Source of the DNA: Neobacillus sp. PS3-12 | Lineage (GTDB): Bacteria > Bacillota > Bacilli > Bacillales > Cytobacillaceae | Direction of reading: 5' to 3' | Assembly (NCBI RefSeq): GCF_030915385.1 | Contig: NZ_CP133268.1 | Span: 5,120,001 to 5,184,000 of the forward strand | DNA: 64,000 nucleotides | Shown here: positions 17,539 through 24,929 of the stretch, one piece after another | How the letters are laid out: each line of letters opens with the position of its first letter | Numbering within the stretch: the first letter of the stretch is position 1 | Program-made: the position numbers and the translations under genes | Notes under the pieces: generated by a model | Told to the model about the DNA's origin: nothing | Database searches by the model: none | Seen by the model: the letters and a program-made list of their open reading frames with translations, nothing else

Positions 17539-18021
17539 ATGGATGATCGTCAATTTCGAAATGCAATGGGTAAATTTGCTACAGGTGTAACAGTAATCGC
17601 AACAGAAGTGGAGGGTGAAGGAGTTCATGGAATGACGGCAAACGCGTTTATGTCTGTGTCACTTGATCCAAAGCTTGTTGTAATTTCAATTGGAGAGAAA
17701 GCAAAAATTCTTGACAAAATTAAACAAAGTAAGCTCTTTACCGTTAATATTTTAGCAGCAGACCAGCAGGAACTTTCGATGATTTTTGCCGAACAAATAA
17801 AGGAAAACAAGGAAGTTGTCTTTGAACGTCTAGATGGAAAACCGGTTCTTTCTGGATCAGTAGTCCAGATCGCCTGTGAGGTTTCAGCTGAGCATGTTGA
17901 AGGTGATCATATTTTGTTTATTGGAAAAGTAACGGATATTAAGATTGATGACGTTGAACCACTTGTGTTCTACAGTGGCCGCTACCGTTCATTAGCTGAA
18001 GAACAACCTGTCACAATTTAG
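17539..18021 (+). CDS. Flavin reductase of the two-component monooxygenase (HpaC/HsaB type)
   Basis: 160 residues, a single flavin-reductase-like split-barrel domain. Typical segments are MGKFATGVTVIAT, GMTANAFMSVSLDPKLVVISIG and HILFIGKVTDI. It supplies FADH2 or FMNH2, using NAD(P)H, to the oxygenase encoded just upstream. Length is that of HpaC (about 170). ATG 17539 follows AGGAGGT at an ideal distance. The 109-base gap from the oxygenase gene contains the strong hairpin described at 17462. Confidence 0.9.
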   Translation: MDDRQFRNAMGKFATGVTVIATEVEGEGVHGMTANAFMSVSLDPKLVVISIGEKAKILDKIKQSKLFTVNILAADQQELSMIFAEQIKENKEVVFERLDGKPVLSGSVVQIACEVSAEHVEGDHILFIGKVTDIKIDDVEPLVFYSGRYRSLAEEQPVTI

Positions 18022-18041
18022 TAGACGAAAAAGGAGACTGT

Positions 18042-18881
18042 ATGGAAACGATTTATTTAAACCGAGATAACTTAAGTCATTGGCAGGAAAAGGCAGTACA
18101 CAAAGTTATGGCACTGGGCTGCTTTGACGGTCTCCACACTGGGCATTGTAAAGTAATTAACACGGCTTTCGAGAAGGCAAAAGAACTGAATGTTCGACTG
18201 GCAGTAATGAGCTTTTTTCCCCATCCCAAATCCGTTGTCGGAAGCGGCAAAAAACAAGTTCATTATTTAATGCCCTTCTCTGAGAAAGAAAAACGGCTCG
18301 AAAGCTTAGGTGTTGATACATTTTATATTGTGGAATTCAATAAAGAGTTTTCTGCTCTTCAACCGAAAGAATTTGCAGTAAAGTACCTGGTGGAACTCGG
18401 TGTCGTTCATGCAGTCGCTGGTTTTGATTTTTGTTATGGATACAAGGGTGCGGGGAATATGGATCGGTTATACCAAGATTCTGGCAAACTCATAGAGGTT
18501 ACAAAGGTGAAAAAAGTAGGGTACAAGGGCGAGAAAATAAGTTCTACCTGTATTAGGGAAAGGCTCTTAGCAGGAAAAGTTGAGGAACTTCCTTATTTTC
18601 TTGGAGAATACTATGAAATCAAATGTGAATATGACGGGAGAACTTTTAAGCCTTATCCCTATTATACACTGCCTGCACCCGGACGATATGAAGTTACATT
18701 AAAAAATGAAGCAGCATCACTTCAAACAGAAGTGATTGTACTTGATTCTCCTGGCGGCCCCATTCTTACATGTACAACTGAAATTTCACCATTGGTGAAT
18801 AGGAAAATAACGATTATCTGGCAACGACTTCTAGTGGATGAGAATGTCCATTCCATTGATGAAAAAATACTAATTTTATAG
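18042..18881 (+). CDS. Stand-alone FAD synthetase (FMN adenylyltransferase), RibF-like
   Basis: 279 residues. Residues 20-185 are the RibF nucleotidyltransferase domain, with GCFDGLHTGH (26-35), FFPHP (58-62) and ISSTCIRERL (166-175). The C-terminal third sits where RibF has riboflavin kinase, but the kinase signature GFPTAN is absent and the sequence is unlike it, so kinase activity is unlikely. It should make FAD from FMN and ATP. It is 20 bases after the reductase gene and 35 before the dioxygenase, so it probably provides dedicated FAD for the flavin monooxygenase. ATG 18042 follows AAGGAG. A normal housekeeping ribF is expected elsewhere in the genome. Confidence 0.85.
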   Translation: METIYLNRDNLSHWQEKAVHKVMALGCFDGLHTGHCKVINTAFEKAKELNVRLAVMSFFPHPKSVVGSGKKQVHYLMPFSEKEKRLESLGVDTFYIVEFNKEFSALQPKEFAVKYLVELGVVHAVAGFDFCYGYKGAGNMDRLYQDSGKLIEVTKVKKVGYKGEKISSTCIRERLLAGKVEELPYFLGEYYEIKCEYDGRTFKPYPYYTLPAPGRYEVTLKNEAASLQTEVIVLDSPGGPILTCTTEISPLVNRKITIIWQRLLVDENVHSIDEKILIL

Positions 18882-18916
18882 CTTATAAATTTAATTTTTT
18901 GAAAGGAAGTGGGAAA

Positions 18917-19896
18917 ATGGCTGAAATTATTGCAGGTGTAGCTATGTCACATAGTCCAATGATCATGACAAACCCCGAGTCTGCCGGTGAAAGGGGCAGG
19001 GGTTTATTCAAACAACAGCTGAAATGAATAAATGGCTGAAAGATGCTGGCGCAGATATTTTAGTTTTAGTATCTGATGATCATTTTAATAGTTACTTCTA
19101 TGACCATATGCCTTCTTTTACAATTGGAATTGGTGAATGTGAAGGATGGGGAGATTGGCGGATCCCTAAATATAAAATTCCTGTCCAACAAGAATTAGCT
19201 AAACATATTCTCAATAGCGGTTTAGAAAACAATATTGATTTCGCCTATACATTGTCAATGAAAGTGGATCACGGTCATACACAGGCGATTTATTTTCTAA
19301 ATTCTGAATTGGATATCCCAGTTGTACCAATCGCTGTAAATACCGCCGCACCTCCGCTTCCGACGATGGACCGATGCTTCCAGCTGGGTGAAGTGTTACG
19401 AAAAGCGATTGAGTCTTGGGATTCGAATAAAAAGGTGGCTATCATTGCATCAGGCGGTATATCACATTGGGTGCCGATTCCAAAAATTGATAGTCAAAAA
19501 CCTGAAGACCAACAGTTAATCCACGTATTAAAAAATGGCCGTCAGGAAATTGAACAACTTGATGAATATTTAAAAACACGTGAAACTAGGGTAACATCGT
19601 TAATCACCGGCCCAGTAAATGAAGAAGGTGACCGCGAATTTTTACGTCTGGTAAAGGAAAAAGACTTTGCTTCCCTTAGAAAATGGTCATCAGAATATAT
19701 CGAAGAACACTTTGGCAACGGCGGGCAGGAAATTCATAACTGGCTTGTTCTGCTTGGTGCACTGCAAAATTTTAATGTCGAAATTAGGTTTTATGAGCCA
19801 ATACCTGAATGGGTAACAGGCATGGCAATCGTCCAATTTAGTCAGCCTGTTAAGGGTGAAAATAAGAAGTCAACAGAATTTGAAGTAAGCATGTGA
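18917..19896 (+). pseudogene. Class III extradiol ring-cleavage dioxygenase (LigB/MhpB type), frameshifted as read
   Basis: The gene starts at ATG 18917 after AAAGGAAG and reads MAEIIAGVAMSHSPMIM, containing the metal-ligand His12. It then hits a stop at 19019-19021. The remaining protein, beginning KGQGFIQTTAEMNKW, continues in another frame from about 18991 to 19896, with SDDHFN, a third metal-site region GGISHWV and the full C-terminus. The two pieces join into a normal 326-residue enzyme if one base is added in GAAAGGGGCAGGGG (18989-19002). Class III enzymes use Fe(II) and O2 to open catechols beside the hydroxyls. It is flanked by the monooxygenase set and a C-C hydrolase. It is either a recent mutation or a sequencing error. 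Confidence 0.85.
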
Positions 19897-19966
19897 ATTA
19901 TTGTTTAAGATAGGGCACTGGTTTACTTTTTAAAAACTTCTATAGAAAAACAAGGAGAGATGAAAA

Positions 19967-20836
19967 ATGACAATTTGGTCAGATTTAGCTGATGTGGAAA
20001 TTAAACTTTATTACTTGGATGCAAATGGTGTGAAAACTCGGGTACTTGAAGCAGGAAATGGTGAGCCACTTATTTTACTTCATGGTACTGGAGGACATGT
20101 TGAGGCATATGCAAGAAATCTGAAGGGTTTAAGTGAAAACTTTCGAGTAATCTGTATCGATATGCTGGGACATGGTTACACGGATAAACCTGATCAACCA
20201 TATGGAATCGATAGTTATAGCGATCATTTATTAGCGGTTATTCAGGCATTGGATTTATCAGAAGTATATCTTTCTGGTGAATCATTAGGCGGCTGGGTGG
20301 CAGCATGGTTTGCAGCCTATCATCCTAAGTACGTTAAAGCATTAGTTTTAAACACACCAGGAAATGTAAATAACAAGCCTGAGGTAATGGCGGGACTGAA
20401 AGCCTCGACCCTTAAAGCAGTTCTTGAAGCAAACTATGAAAATGTAAAAACACGACTTGAATGGTTAATGTACGACAAGAGCCAAGTAACGGATGAACTA
20501 ATTGAAACACGCTATAAAATTTATACTCAGCCATCCTATCAAAAAGCTGTTCATAATATCGTTTGCCTCCAAGATCTTGATGTAAGGGTAAAATACGCTT
20601 GGGATTCTGCTTGGTGCAGCAAAATTAATGTTCCGACACTGTTAGCTTGGACAGATCATGATCCTACTTCGACAGTTGAGGAAGCAAAGCCGATTCAAGA
20701 TATGATACCTAATAGTGAATTAGTAGTTATTAAGGATGCTGGCCATTGGCCGCAATGGGAAAAACCTGAAGAATTTAACAGCATCGTAACAAACTTTTTA
20801 TTGAAAAAAGAAACCAGGGTCCTGTCAGAAAAATAA
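19967..20836 (+). CDS. Meta-cleavage product hydrolase (alpha/beta hydrolase, MhpC/DmpD/BphD type)
   Basis: 289 residues, cytoplasmic. The alpha/beta-hydrolase fold starts with LILLHGTGGH (oxyanion region). The catalytic triad is S106 (SGESLGGW), D232 (WTDHDPT) and H260 (DAGHWPQWE). MCP hydrolases of this size cleave the C-C bond of the ring-opened product to give 2-hydroxypenta-2,4-dienoate and an acid. Use of a hydrolase implies a substituted catechol, whose ring-fission product is a ketone. ATG 19967 follows AAGGAGAG. It is the last enzyme gene of the upper operon and is followed by a strong hairpin. Confidence 0.88.
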   Translation: MTIWSDLADVEIKLYYLDANGVKTRVLEAGNGEPLILLHGTGGHVEAYARNLKGLSENFRVICIDMLGHGYTDKPDQPYGIDSYSDHLLAVIQALDLSEVYLSGESLGGWVAAWFAAYHPKYVKALVLNTPGNVNNKPEVMAGLKASTLKAVLEANYENVKTRLEWLMYDKSQVTDELIETRYKIYTQPSYQKAVHNIVCLQDLDVRVKYAWDSAWCSKINVPTLLAWTDHDPTSTVEEAKPIQDMIPNSELVVIKDAGHWPQWEKPEEFNSIVTNFLLKKETRVLSEK

Positions 20837-20878
20837 TCACTAGTCTGAAATAAATATCCGATTTGTTCTTTAGTTAAT

Positions 20879-20937
20879 GCACTTTTAATCGATTCTCCAC
20901 ATAATCAATGCTGAATCTGTTAAAAGTGCTTTCTTTC
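20879..20937 (+). terminator. Long hairpin terminator after the hydrolase gene
   Basis: GCACTTTTAA-TC-GATTC pairs with GAATC-TG-TTAAAAGTGC: 15 bp with one 2x2 internal loop and a 17-base apical loop, followed by TTTCTTTCT. Confidence 0.75.
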
Positions 20938-21018
20938 TGTAAAAATATTTCAGAAAATTAAGAACTTGGGCTAAATTCTCGTTTTTATGCAATCGGCTTA
21001 TGTTCTTTAAATAAATTT

Positions 21019-21036
21019 AAATTTAACATTAAATTT
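21019..21036 (+). promoter_or_regulatory. Inverted repeat upstream of the ACS-type MFS gene
   Basis: AAATTTAA-CA-TTAAATTT is a perfect 8-2-8 inverted repeat, directly upstream of the GGGGGT ribosome site. It could be an operator or an AT-rich chance palindrome. Confidence 0.3.
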
Positions 21037-21047
21037 GGGGGTAATTT

Positions 21048-22358
21048 ATGAATCGAGTTAAAAGTAAAGGTAAGATTTCAAAAGCCGCATGGATTATTAT
21101 TTCACTTTTGTTCTTATTAACAGTTATTAGTAATGCGGATAAGGCAATCATTGGGTTTGCATCTGTGCCCATTATAAAGGAATTAGGGTTGAGTCCAGAA
21201 CAATGGGGATTTGTCGGCAGTATTTTCTTCTTCCTATATTCTATTTCAGCAGTTTTGGTTGGTGCCCTTGCTGATAAGATTGGGACCAAAAAGGTAATTG
21301 CCGGGATGGCGGCAATATGGGCGCTGGTCCAGTTAGCAACTGTATTTGTTTCTAGTTATTCTTGGTTATTGGTTACAAGACTTATTTTAGGGGCCGGTGA
21401 AGGACCTTCCTATTCGTTAGCAATGACAGCAGCGGCAAAGGCACTTCCTAAAGAAAAGTTGGGTATTGGTTTGACATTAGTCTCAATTGGCGGACCGCTT
21501 GGAGTAGCTATATCTGCACCTGTTTTGATGAACATCATTTTAACGTATGGATGGCGGGCGGGTTTTATTGTTACTGGTGTTATTGGAGTGGTTTGGATTG
21601 TTTTATGGCTGTGGTTATCAAAAGAACATAAAAATGTACAAATTGAGAATCCGACGGCAAAAGAAAGTTCAAACGTATCTTTCCTCGAGCCCGAAACAAA
21701 ATTTACATCTGTCCTATTTTCTAAAAACTTTATTTTAGTTGCATTATGTGGCTTTGCAACATATTGGTCATTTACAATTGGGCTTAACTGGCTTCCAAAC
21801 TATTTGCAAAACGTCCGAAAATTAAGCCCAGACACATTAAAAATAGTGGTTGCTCTGCCATGGATCCTTATTACACTTTCACAGATTACGTTTTCATCAA
21901 TCTCAGACAGACTTTTTGCTAAAACTAAAAGTGTCGTTAAAGGACGTGTGTTTGTACTTGGTCCAGTGATGCTGACTGGTGCTTTCTGCTACTTTTTTGG
22001 AACAATGTTTAGTTCTAATTTTATAGCCATTGCTTTACTTTCACTTGGTTTGACCTTTGGTTGTATCACATTAGTGCTGGGACCAGCTATTCTAGTAGAA
22101 TTGATCCCTAAAAAGCATAATGGAAAAATTCAAGGCTGGTTCATGGCGATTACTTCATTAGGAGGCATTGTAGGCCCATATGCAACAGGTTACCTAATTC
22201 AACATTCTGCAAATCCTGGACTTGGTTTCCAGCATTCATTCCAAGCAACAGCGGTGGTCTTACTAGTATTTGGAGGTCTTGTATGGGCTGCCGTACGTCC
22301 AAAAAAAGCAGTAAATACATCTAATGTGTTGGTATCTAAAAATGCACAAGTTGACTAG
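21048..22358 (+). CDS. MFS transporter, anion:cation symporter (ACS) type, probable aromatic acid uptake
   Basis: 436 residues with about 12 helices. The loop between helices 2 and 3 reads GALADKIGTKKVIAG, and helix 4 reads RLILGAGEGPSYSLAMTAAA, a hallmark of the ACS family (phthalate, hydroxyphenylpropionate, glucarate and similar organic anions). It follows the aromatic operon in the same direction, across a hairpin, so import of the aromatic substrate is the best guess. ATG 21048 follows GGGGGT. There is no clear terminator after it. Confidence 0.83.
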   Translation: MNRVKSKGKISKAAWIIISLLFLLTVISNADKAIIGFASVPIIKELGLSPEQWGFVGSIFFFLYSISAVLVGALADKIGTKKVIAGMAAIWALVQLATVFVSSYSWLLVTRLILGAGEGPSYSLAMTAAAKALPKEKLGIGLTLVSIGGPLGVAISAPVLMNIILTYGWRAGFIVTGVIGVVWIVLWLWLSKEHKNVQIENPTAKESSNVSFLEPETKFTSVLFSKNFILVALCGFATYWSFTIGLNWLPNYLQNVRKLSPDTLKIVVALPWILITLSQITFSSISDRLFAKTKSVVKGRVFVLGPVMLTGAFCYFFGTMFSSNFIAIALLSLGLTFGCITLVLGPAILVELIPKKHNGKIQGWFMAITSLGGIVGPYATGYLIQHSANPGLGFQHSFQATAVVLLVFGGLVWAAVRPKKAVNTSNVLVSKNAQVD

Positions 22359-22409
22359 GAACTCCAGACAAAAAACCTAACGTTCAATAATGATAAAAAT
22401 GGATATAGA

Positions 22410-22438
22410 CTGACAATTGTATGTGACTCGTTTATAAT
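22410..22438 (+). promoter_or_regulatory. Sigma-A promoter of the AEC transporter gene
   Basis: CTGACA (22410-22415), 17 bases, then a perfect TATAAT (22433-22438). It lies 48 bases before the start codon. Confidence 0.75.
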
Positions 22439-22485
22439 AGAATAATATAGAAAATACATACAACTGTTTGGGGAATGAGTGAAAA

Positions 22486-23379
22486 ATGGTTTTCATCCAA
22501 GTGATTTTACCTGTTATTCTTATTTTTTTTAGTGGTTATATTGTCCAAAAAATTTTTAAAGTCGACATTAAACCGATCTCCACTATATCCATTTATGTCT
22601 TAATGCCAGCCCTTGTCTTTACAACATTTTATACAACACCATTAGATAGCAAATTATTGTATATCGTTATCACAGCATTATTAATCTTTCTTGCTTTAGT
22701 AGTTGTGATGATGATTATCACAAGATTATCCAAACAAGATACAGAGCAGGAAAGTGCGTTAATCCTGTTAACTGCCTTTGCCAATAGCGGGAACTATGGT
22801 GTCCCGATTGTGTTATTTGCATTTGGTAAAGCTGGAGTAAATTACGCAGTTCCGATTATGGTTTTTCATGGGATTATCATGAGTATTTTCGGGGTGTATT
22901 TTGCTGCACGCGGTAAAGCCGGAATAAAAGTTGCCATTAAAACAGTATTAAAGCAACCAACGAATTACGCAATCATACCTGCAATACTATTTCAGCATTT
23001 TCACATAAAAATTCCAACTAACTTTTACGAGAGTATCGATTTAGTGGGAAGCTGTGCTGTTCCAATTGTGATGATTATCTTAGGAATGCAGCTGGCTGAA
23101 GTCAATCCAAGAAAAATGGATTGGAAGAATATCAGTGTAGCCAGTATCGTTCGCCTAGTTGCTTCGCCAATACTTGCCTATTTTATATGTCTGTTGTTCC
23201 CATTAGATCCGCTATTGCAAAAAGTGATTATCATTTTAGCAGCTATGCCAACAGCAGCTACAACAGCCATGTATGCCATCCAATTCAATACAAAGCCCCA
23301 ATTTGTTTCTAGTGGCACGCTCGTAACAACTGTACTAAGCTTTGCAACACTGACTGTTTTATTAAGTATATTACATTAA
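22486..23379 (+). CDS. AEC-family (auxin efflux carrier-like) transporter
   Basis: 297 residues and about ten membrane helices. The N-terminal half reads ILIFFSGYIVQKIFKVD and ISIYVLMPALVFTTFY, and the centre has TAFANSGNYGVPIVLFAFG, the characteristic AEC segment. Bacterial members include malate and other organic-acid permeases. It has its own promoter and terminator but adjoins the aromatic cluster, so it may move an intermediate or a related acid. ATG 22486 lies after GGGGAATGAG; the spacing is not ideal but no better start is seen. Confidence 0.85.
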   Translation: MVFIQVILPVILIFFSGYIVQKIFKVDIKPISTISIYVLMPALVFTTFYTTPLDSKLLYIVITALLIFLALVVVMMIITRLSKQDTEQESALILLTAFANSGNYGVPIVLFAFGKAGVNYAVPIMVFHGIIMSIFGVYFAARGKAGIKVAIKTVLKQPTNYAIIPAILFQHFHIKIPTNFYESIDLVGSCAVPIVMIILGMQLAEVNPRKMDWKNISVASIVRLVASPILAYFICLLFPLDPLLQKVIIILAAMPTAATTAMYAIQFNTKPQFVSSGTLVTTVLSFATLTVLLSILH

Positions 23380-23405
23380 AAATTGGCCTTTAAATATGAA
23401 CCAAA

Positions 23406-23438
23406 AAAATCGTCATCCAATTGGATGGCGATTTTGTC
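23406..23438 (+). terminator. Terminator of the AEC transporter gene
   Basis: AAAATCGTCATCC / GGATGGCGATTTT, 13 bp with one wobble pair and loop AATT, on the plus strand. Confidence 0.8.
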
Positions 23439-23491
23439 AATATTCATATGTAAGCGCATACATTGTTAGTATAACTATGGAGGTGGTTCAT

Positions 23492-23662
23492 TTGTTTTAT
23501 CCATTAAGCTCTGAATATATTAAATATTTGAACGATCCTGATTGTAATGGAATGACTTATGACCAATGGAAAGAAAGAAAAATGCGGCAAGAGTTAGAAA
23601 AAAATAAAAAAGGTTCTGATAAAAAAAACCACTATAATGGTTATACAAAATACAATTATTAA
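23492..23662 (+). CDS. Small hypothetical hydrophilic protein
   Basis: 56 residues with TTG start 23492, eight bases after a strong GGAGGTG. The protein begins FYPLSSEYIKYLNDPDC and ends in a lysine/asparagine/tyrosine-rich tail (DKKNHYNGYTKYNY). Longer in-frame starts exist but would read through the preceding terminator hairpin. I do not recognise a family. A clean terminator follows seven bases after the stop, which supports a real gene. Confidence 0.6.
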   Translation: MFYPLSSEYIKYLNDPDCNGMTYDQWKERKMRQELEKNKKGSDKKNHYNGYTKYNY

Positions 23663-23668
23663 TCGGCA

Positions 23669-23702
23669 AACTGGTTAGCAAAATGCTAACCAGTTTTTTT
23701 TA
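23669..23702 (+). terminator. Terminator of the 23492 gene
   Basis: A perfect 12-bp stem AACTGGTTAGCA / TGCTAACCAGTT with a 3-base loop, then eight T residues. Confidence 0.93.
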
Positions 23703-23746
23703 TGAACATACAATAAAAACATAGATTAATGTTGAATGGGCTTAGT

Positions 23747-24634
23747 TTAGTTTGGTAATTTCTGGTTTAGCATATCGATAAAAATTTTTACATTCCTTTT
23801 GTCTTGCATGATTGGTGAAAATATATAGGAAAGTGTCCGAGTAAAGGAATGATTTTTTAATTTTATAATCGAAAGATTGCCATGCTCGACATCTCTTTCG
23901 ATGACACTGTGGGAAAGCAAGGAAAGTCCCATTCCATTCATGAGCGTTTCTTTAATTCCTTGATTGCTGCTAATGGTCAGCATTGATTTAACCTTGAGGC
24001 CATTGGAACGAATTACATGATTCAAATATTGACCTGTTCCCGAACCAATTTCTCTGGTTATCCATTTCTGATCCTGAAGGTCAGACATTGTAACTTCCTT
24101 TTTACGAGCCAATTCATGATTAATCGAAGAAACAACAAATAACTCATCCTGCATAAATGCGTTGACAGAAATTTCTTTTTCATTTGTATGTCCTTCAATT
24201 AAACCAACATCTACTTGAAATAGCTTTACGGAGTGAACAATTTCTTCGGTATTGCCGATCATGACATGAAGCTCAAGCTCTGGATAGTTTGTCTGAAGGT
24301 CAATAAGTAAAGAAGGCAGGATATACTCGCCGATTGTAAAACTGGCACCAATTTTTAATTCCCCTTTAATAGAGTTATGGTGTTCAAGAATATCTTGTCT
24401 TGTTTGTTCATAAATCGTAATCATTTGCCGCGCTCTTTTATATAAAATTTCACCGGTTGGAGTGATTTTTAAATATTTTGGCGAGCGTTGGAATAATTTA
24501 GTTTGAAATTCTTTTTCTAAATTTTTTATATGTAAACTTACACTTGGCTGCGACATGAGAAGGAGTTCCGCAGTTTTTGTAAAATTTTTTACTTCTGCAA
24601 GCGTAACAAAAGTTTTTAACTCTTCATAATACAA
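23747..24634 (-). CDS. cysL: LysR-family regulator, CysL-like activator of cysJI
   Basis: 295 residues. The N-terminal HTH (residues 1-60) reads TFVTLAEVKNFTKTAELL then SQPSVSLHIKNLEKEF, and the C-terminal half is the LysR effector domain. It is transcribed divergently from cysJI, the same arrangement as B. subtilis cysL (ywfK)-cysJI, where it activates sulfite reductase expression. The start is TTG 24634 after AAGGCGGG. The gap to cysJ (about 295 bases) holds the cysJ promoter and repeated AGTAAT motifs (24655-24676) next to the cysL start. Confidence 0.88.
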   Translation of the reverse strand: MYYEELKTFVTLAEVKNFTKTAELLLMSQPSVSLHIKNLEKEFQTKLFQRSPKYLKITPTGEILYKRARQMITIYEQTRQDILEHHNSIKGELKIGASFTIGEYILPSLLIDLQTNYPELELHVMIGNTEEIVHSVKLFQVDVGLIEGHTNEKEISVNAFMQDELFVVSSINHELARKKEVTMSDLQDQKWITREIGSGTGQYLNHVIRSNGLKVKSMLTISSNQGIKETLMNGMGLSLLSHSVIERDVEHGNLSIIKLKNHSFTRTLSYIFSPIMQDKRNVKIFIDMLNQKLPN

Positions 24635-24796
24635 GAGGATCCCGCCTTATTATTAGTAATCTTAATAGTAATGATTATTTATATGTATTTTACTAATGCT
24701 TTGTCTTCGAGTAAAGTACTATATAGAAGGATTTTAGAGAGGATCAAAAGGAGAAGGCGTAAAAATATTTTTATTTTTTATTCGTTTAAAACCGAC

Positions 24797-24825
24797 TTGA
24801 CTTATAGGAATACTAAAACTATTAT
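24797..24825 (+). promoter_or_regulatory. Sigma-A promoter of cysJI
   Basis: TTGACT (24797-24802), 17 bases, then TATTAT (24820-24825). This gives a leader of about 100 bases. It lies in the cysL-cysJ divergent region, which otherwise holds only AT-rich sequence. Confidence 0.65.
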
Positions 24826-24929
24826 ATTAGTAATCAATTGTTTTACTGAAAAATGAAAAATATTTGTCGAATCGAGTAATCTGAAAAATACATGATGGAA
24901 ATCTATATTCCTGTGTGAGGTGGAAATCT

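Noticed and set aside
18985..19005. Programmed -1 ribosomal frameshifting in the dioxygenase gene
   Set aside because: No X-XXY-YYZ heptamer in the reading frame and no need for frameshifting in this family; a missing base explains the data better.
24671..24856. 61-codon frame between cysL and cysJ
   Set aside because: No ribosome site, low-complexity basic sequence, and it covers the cysJ promoter.
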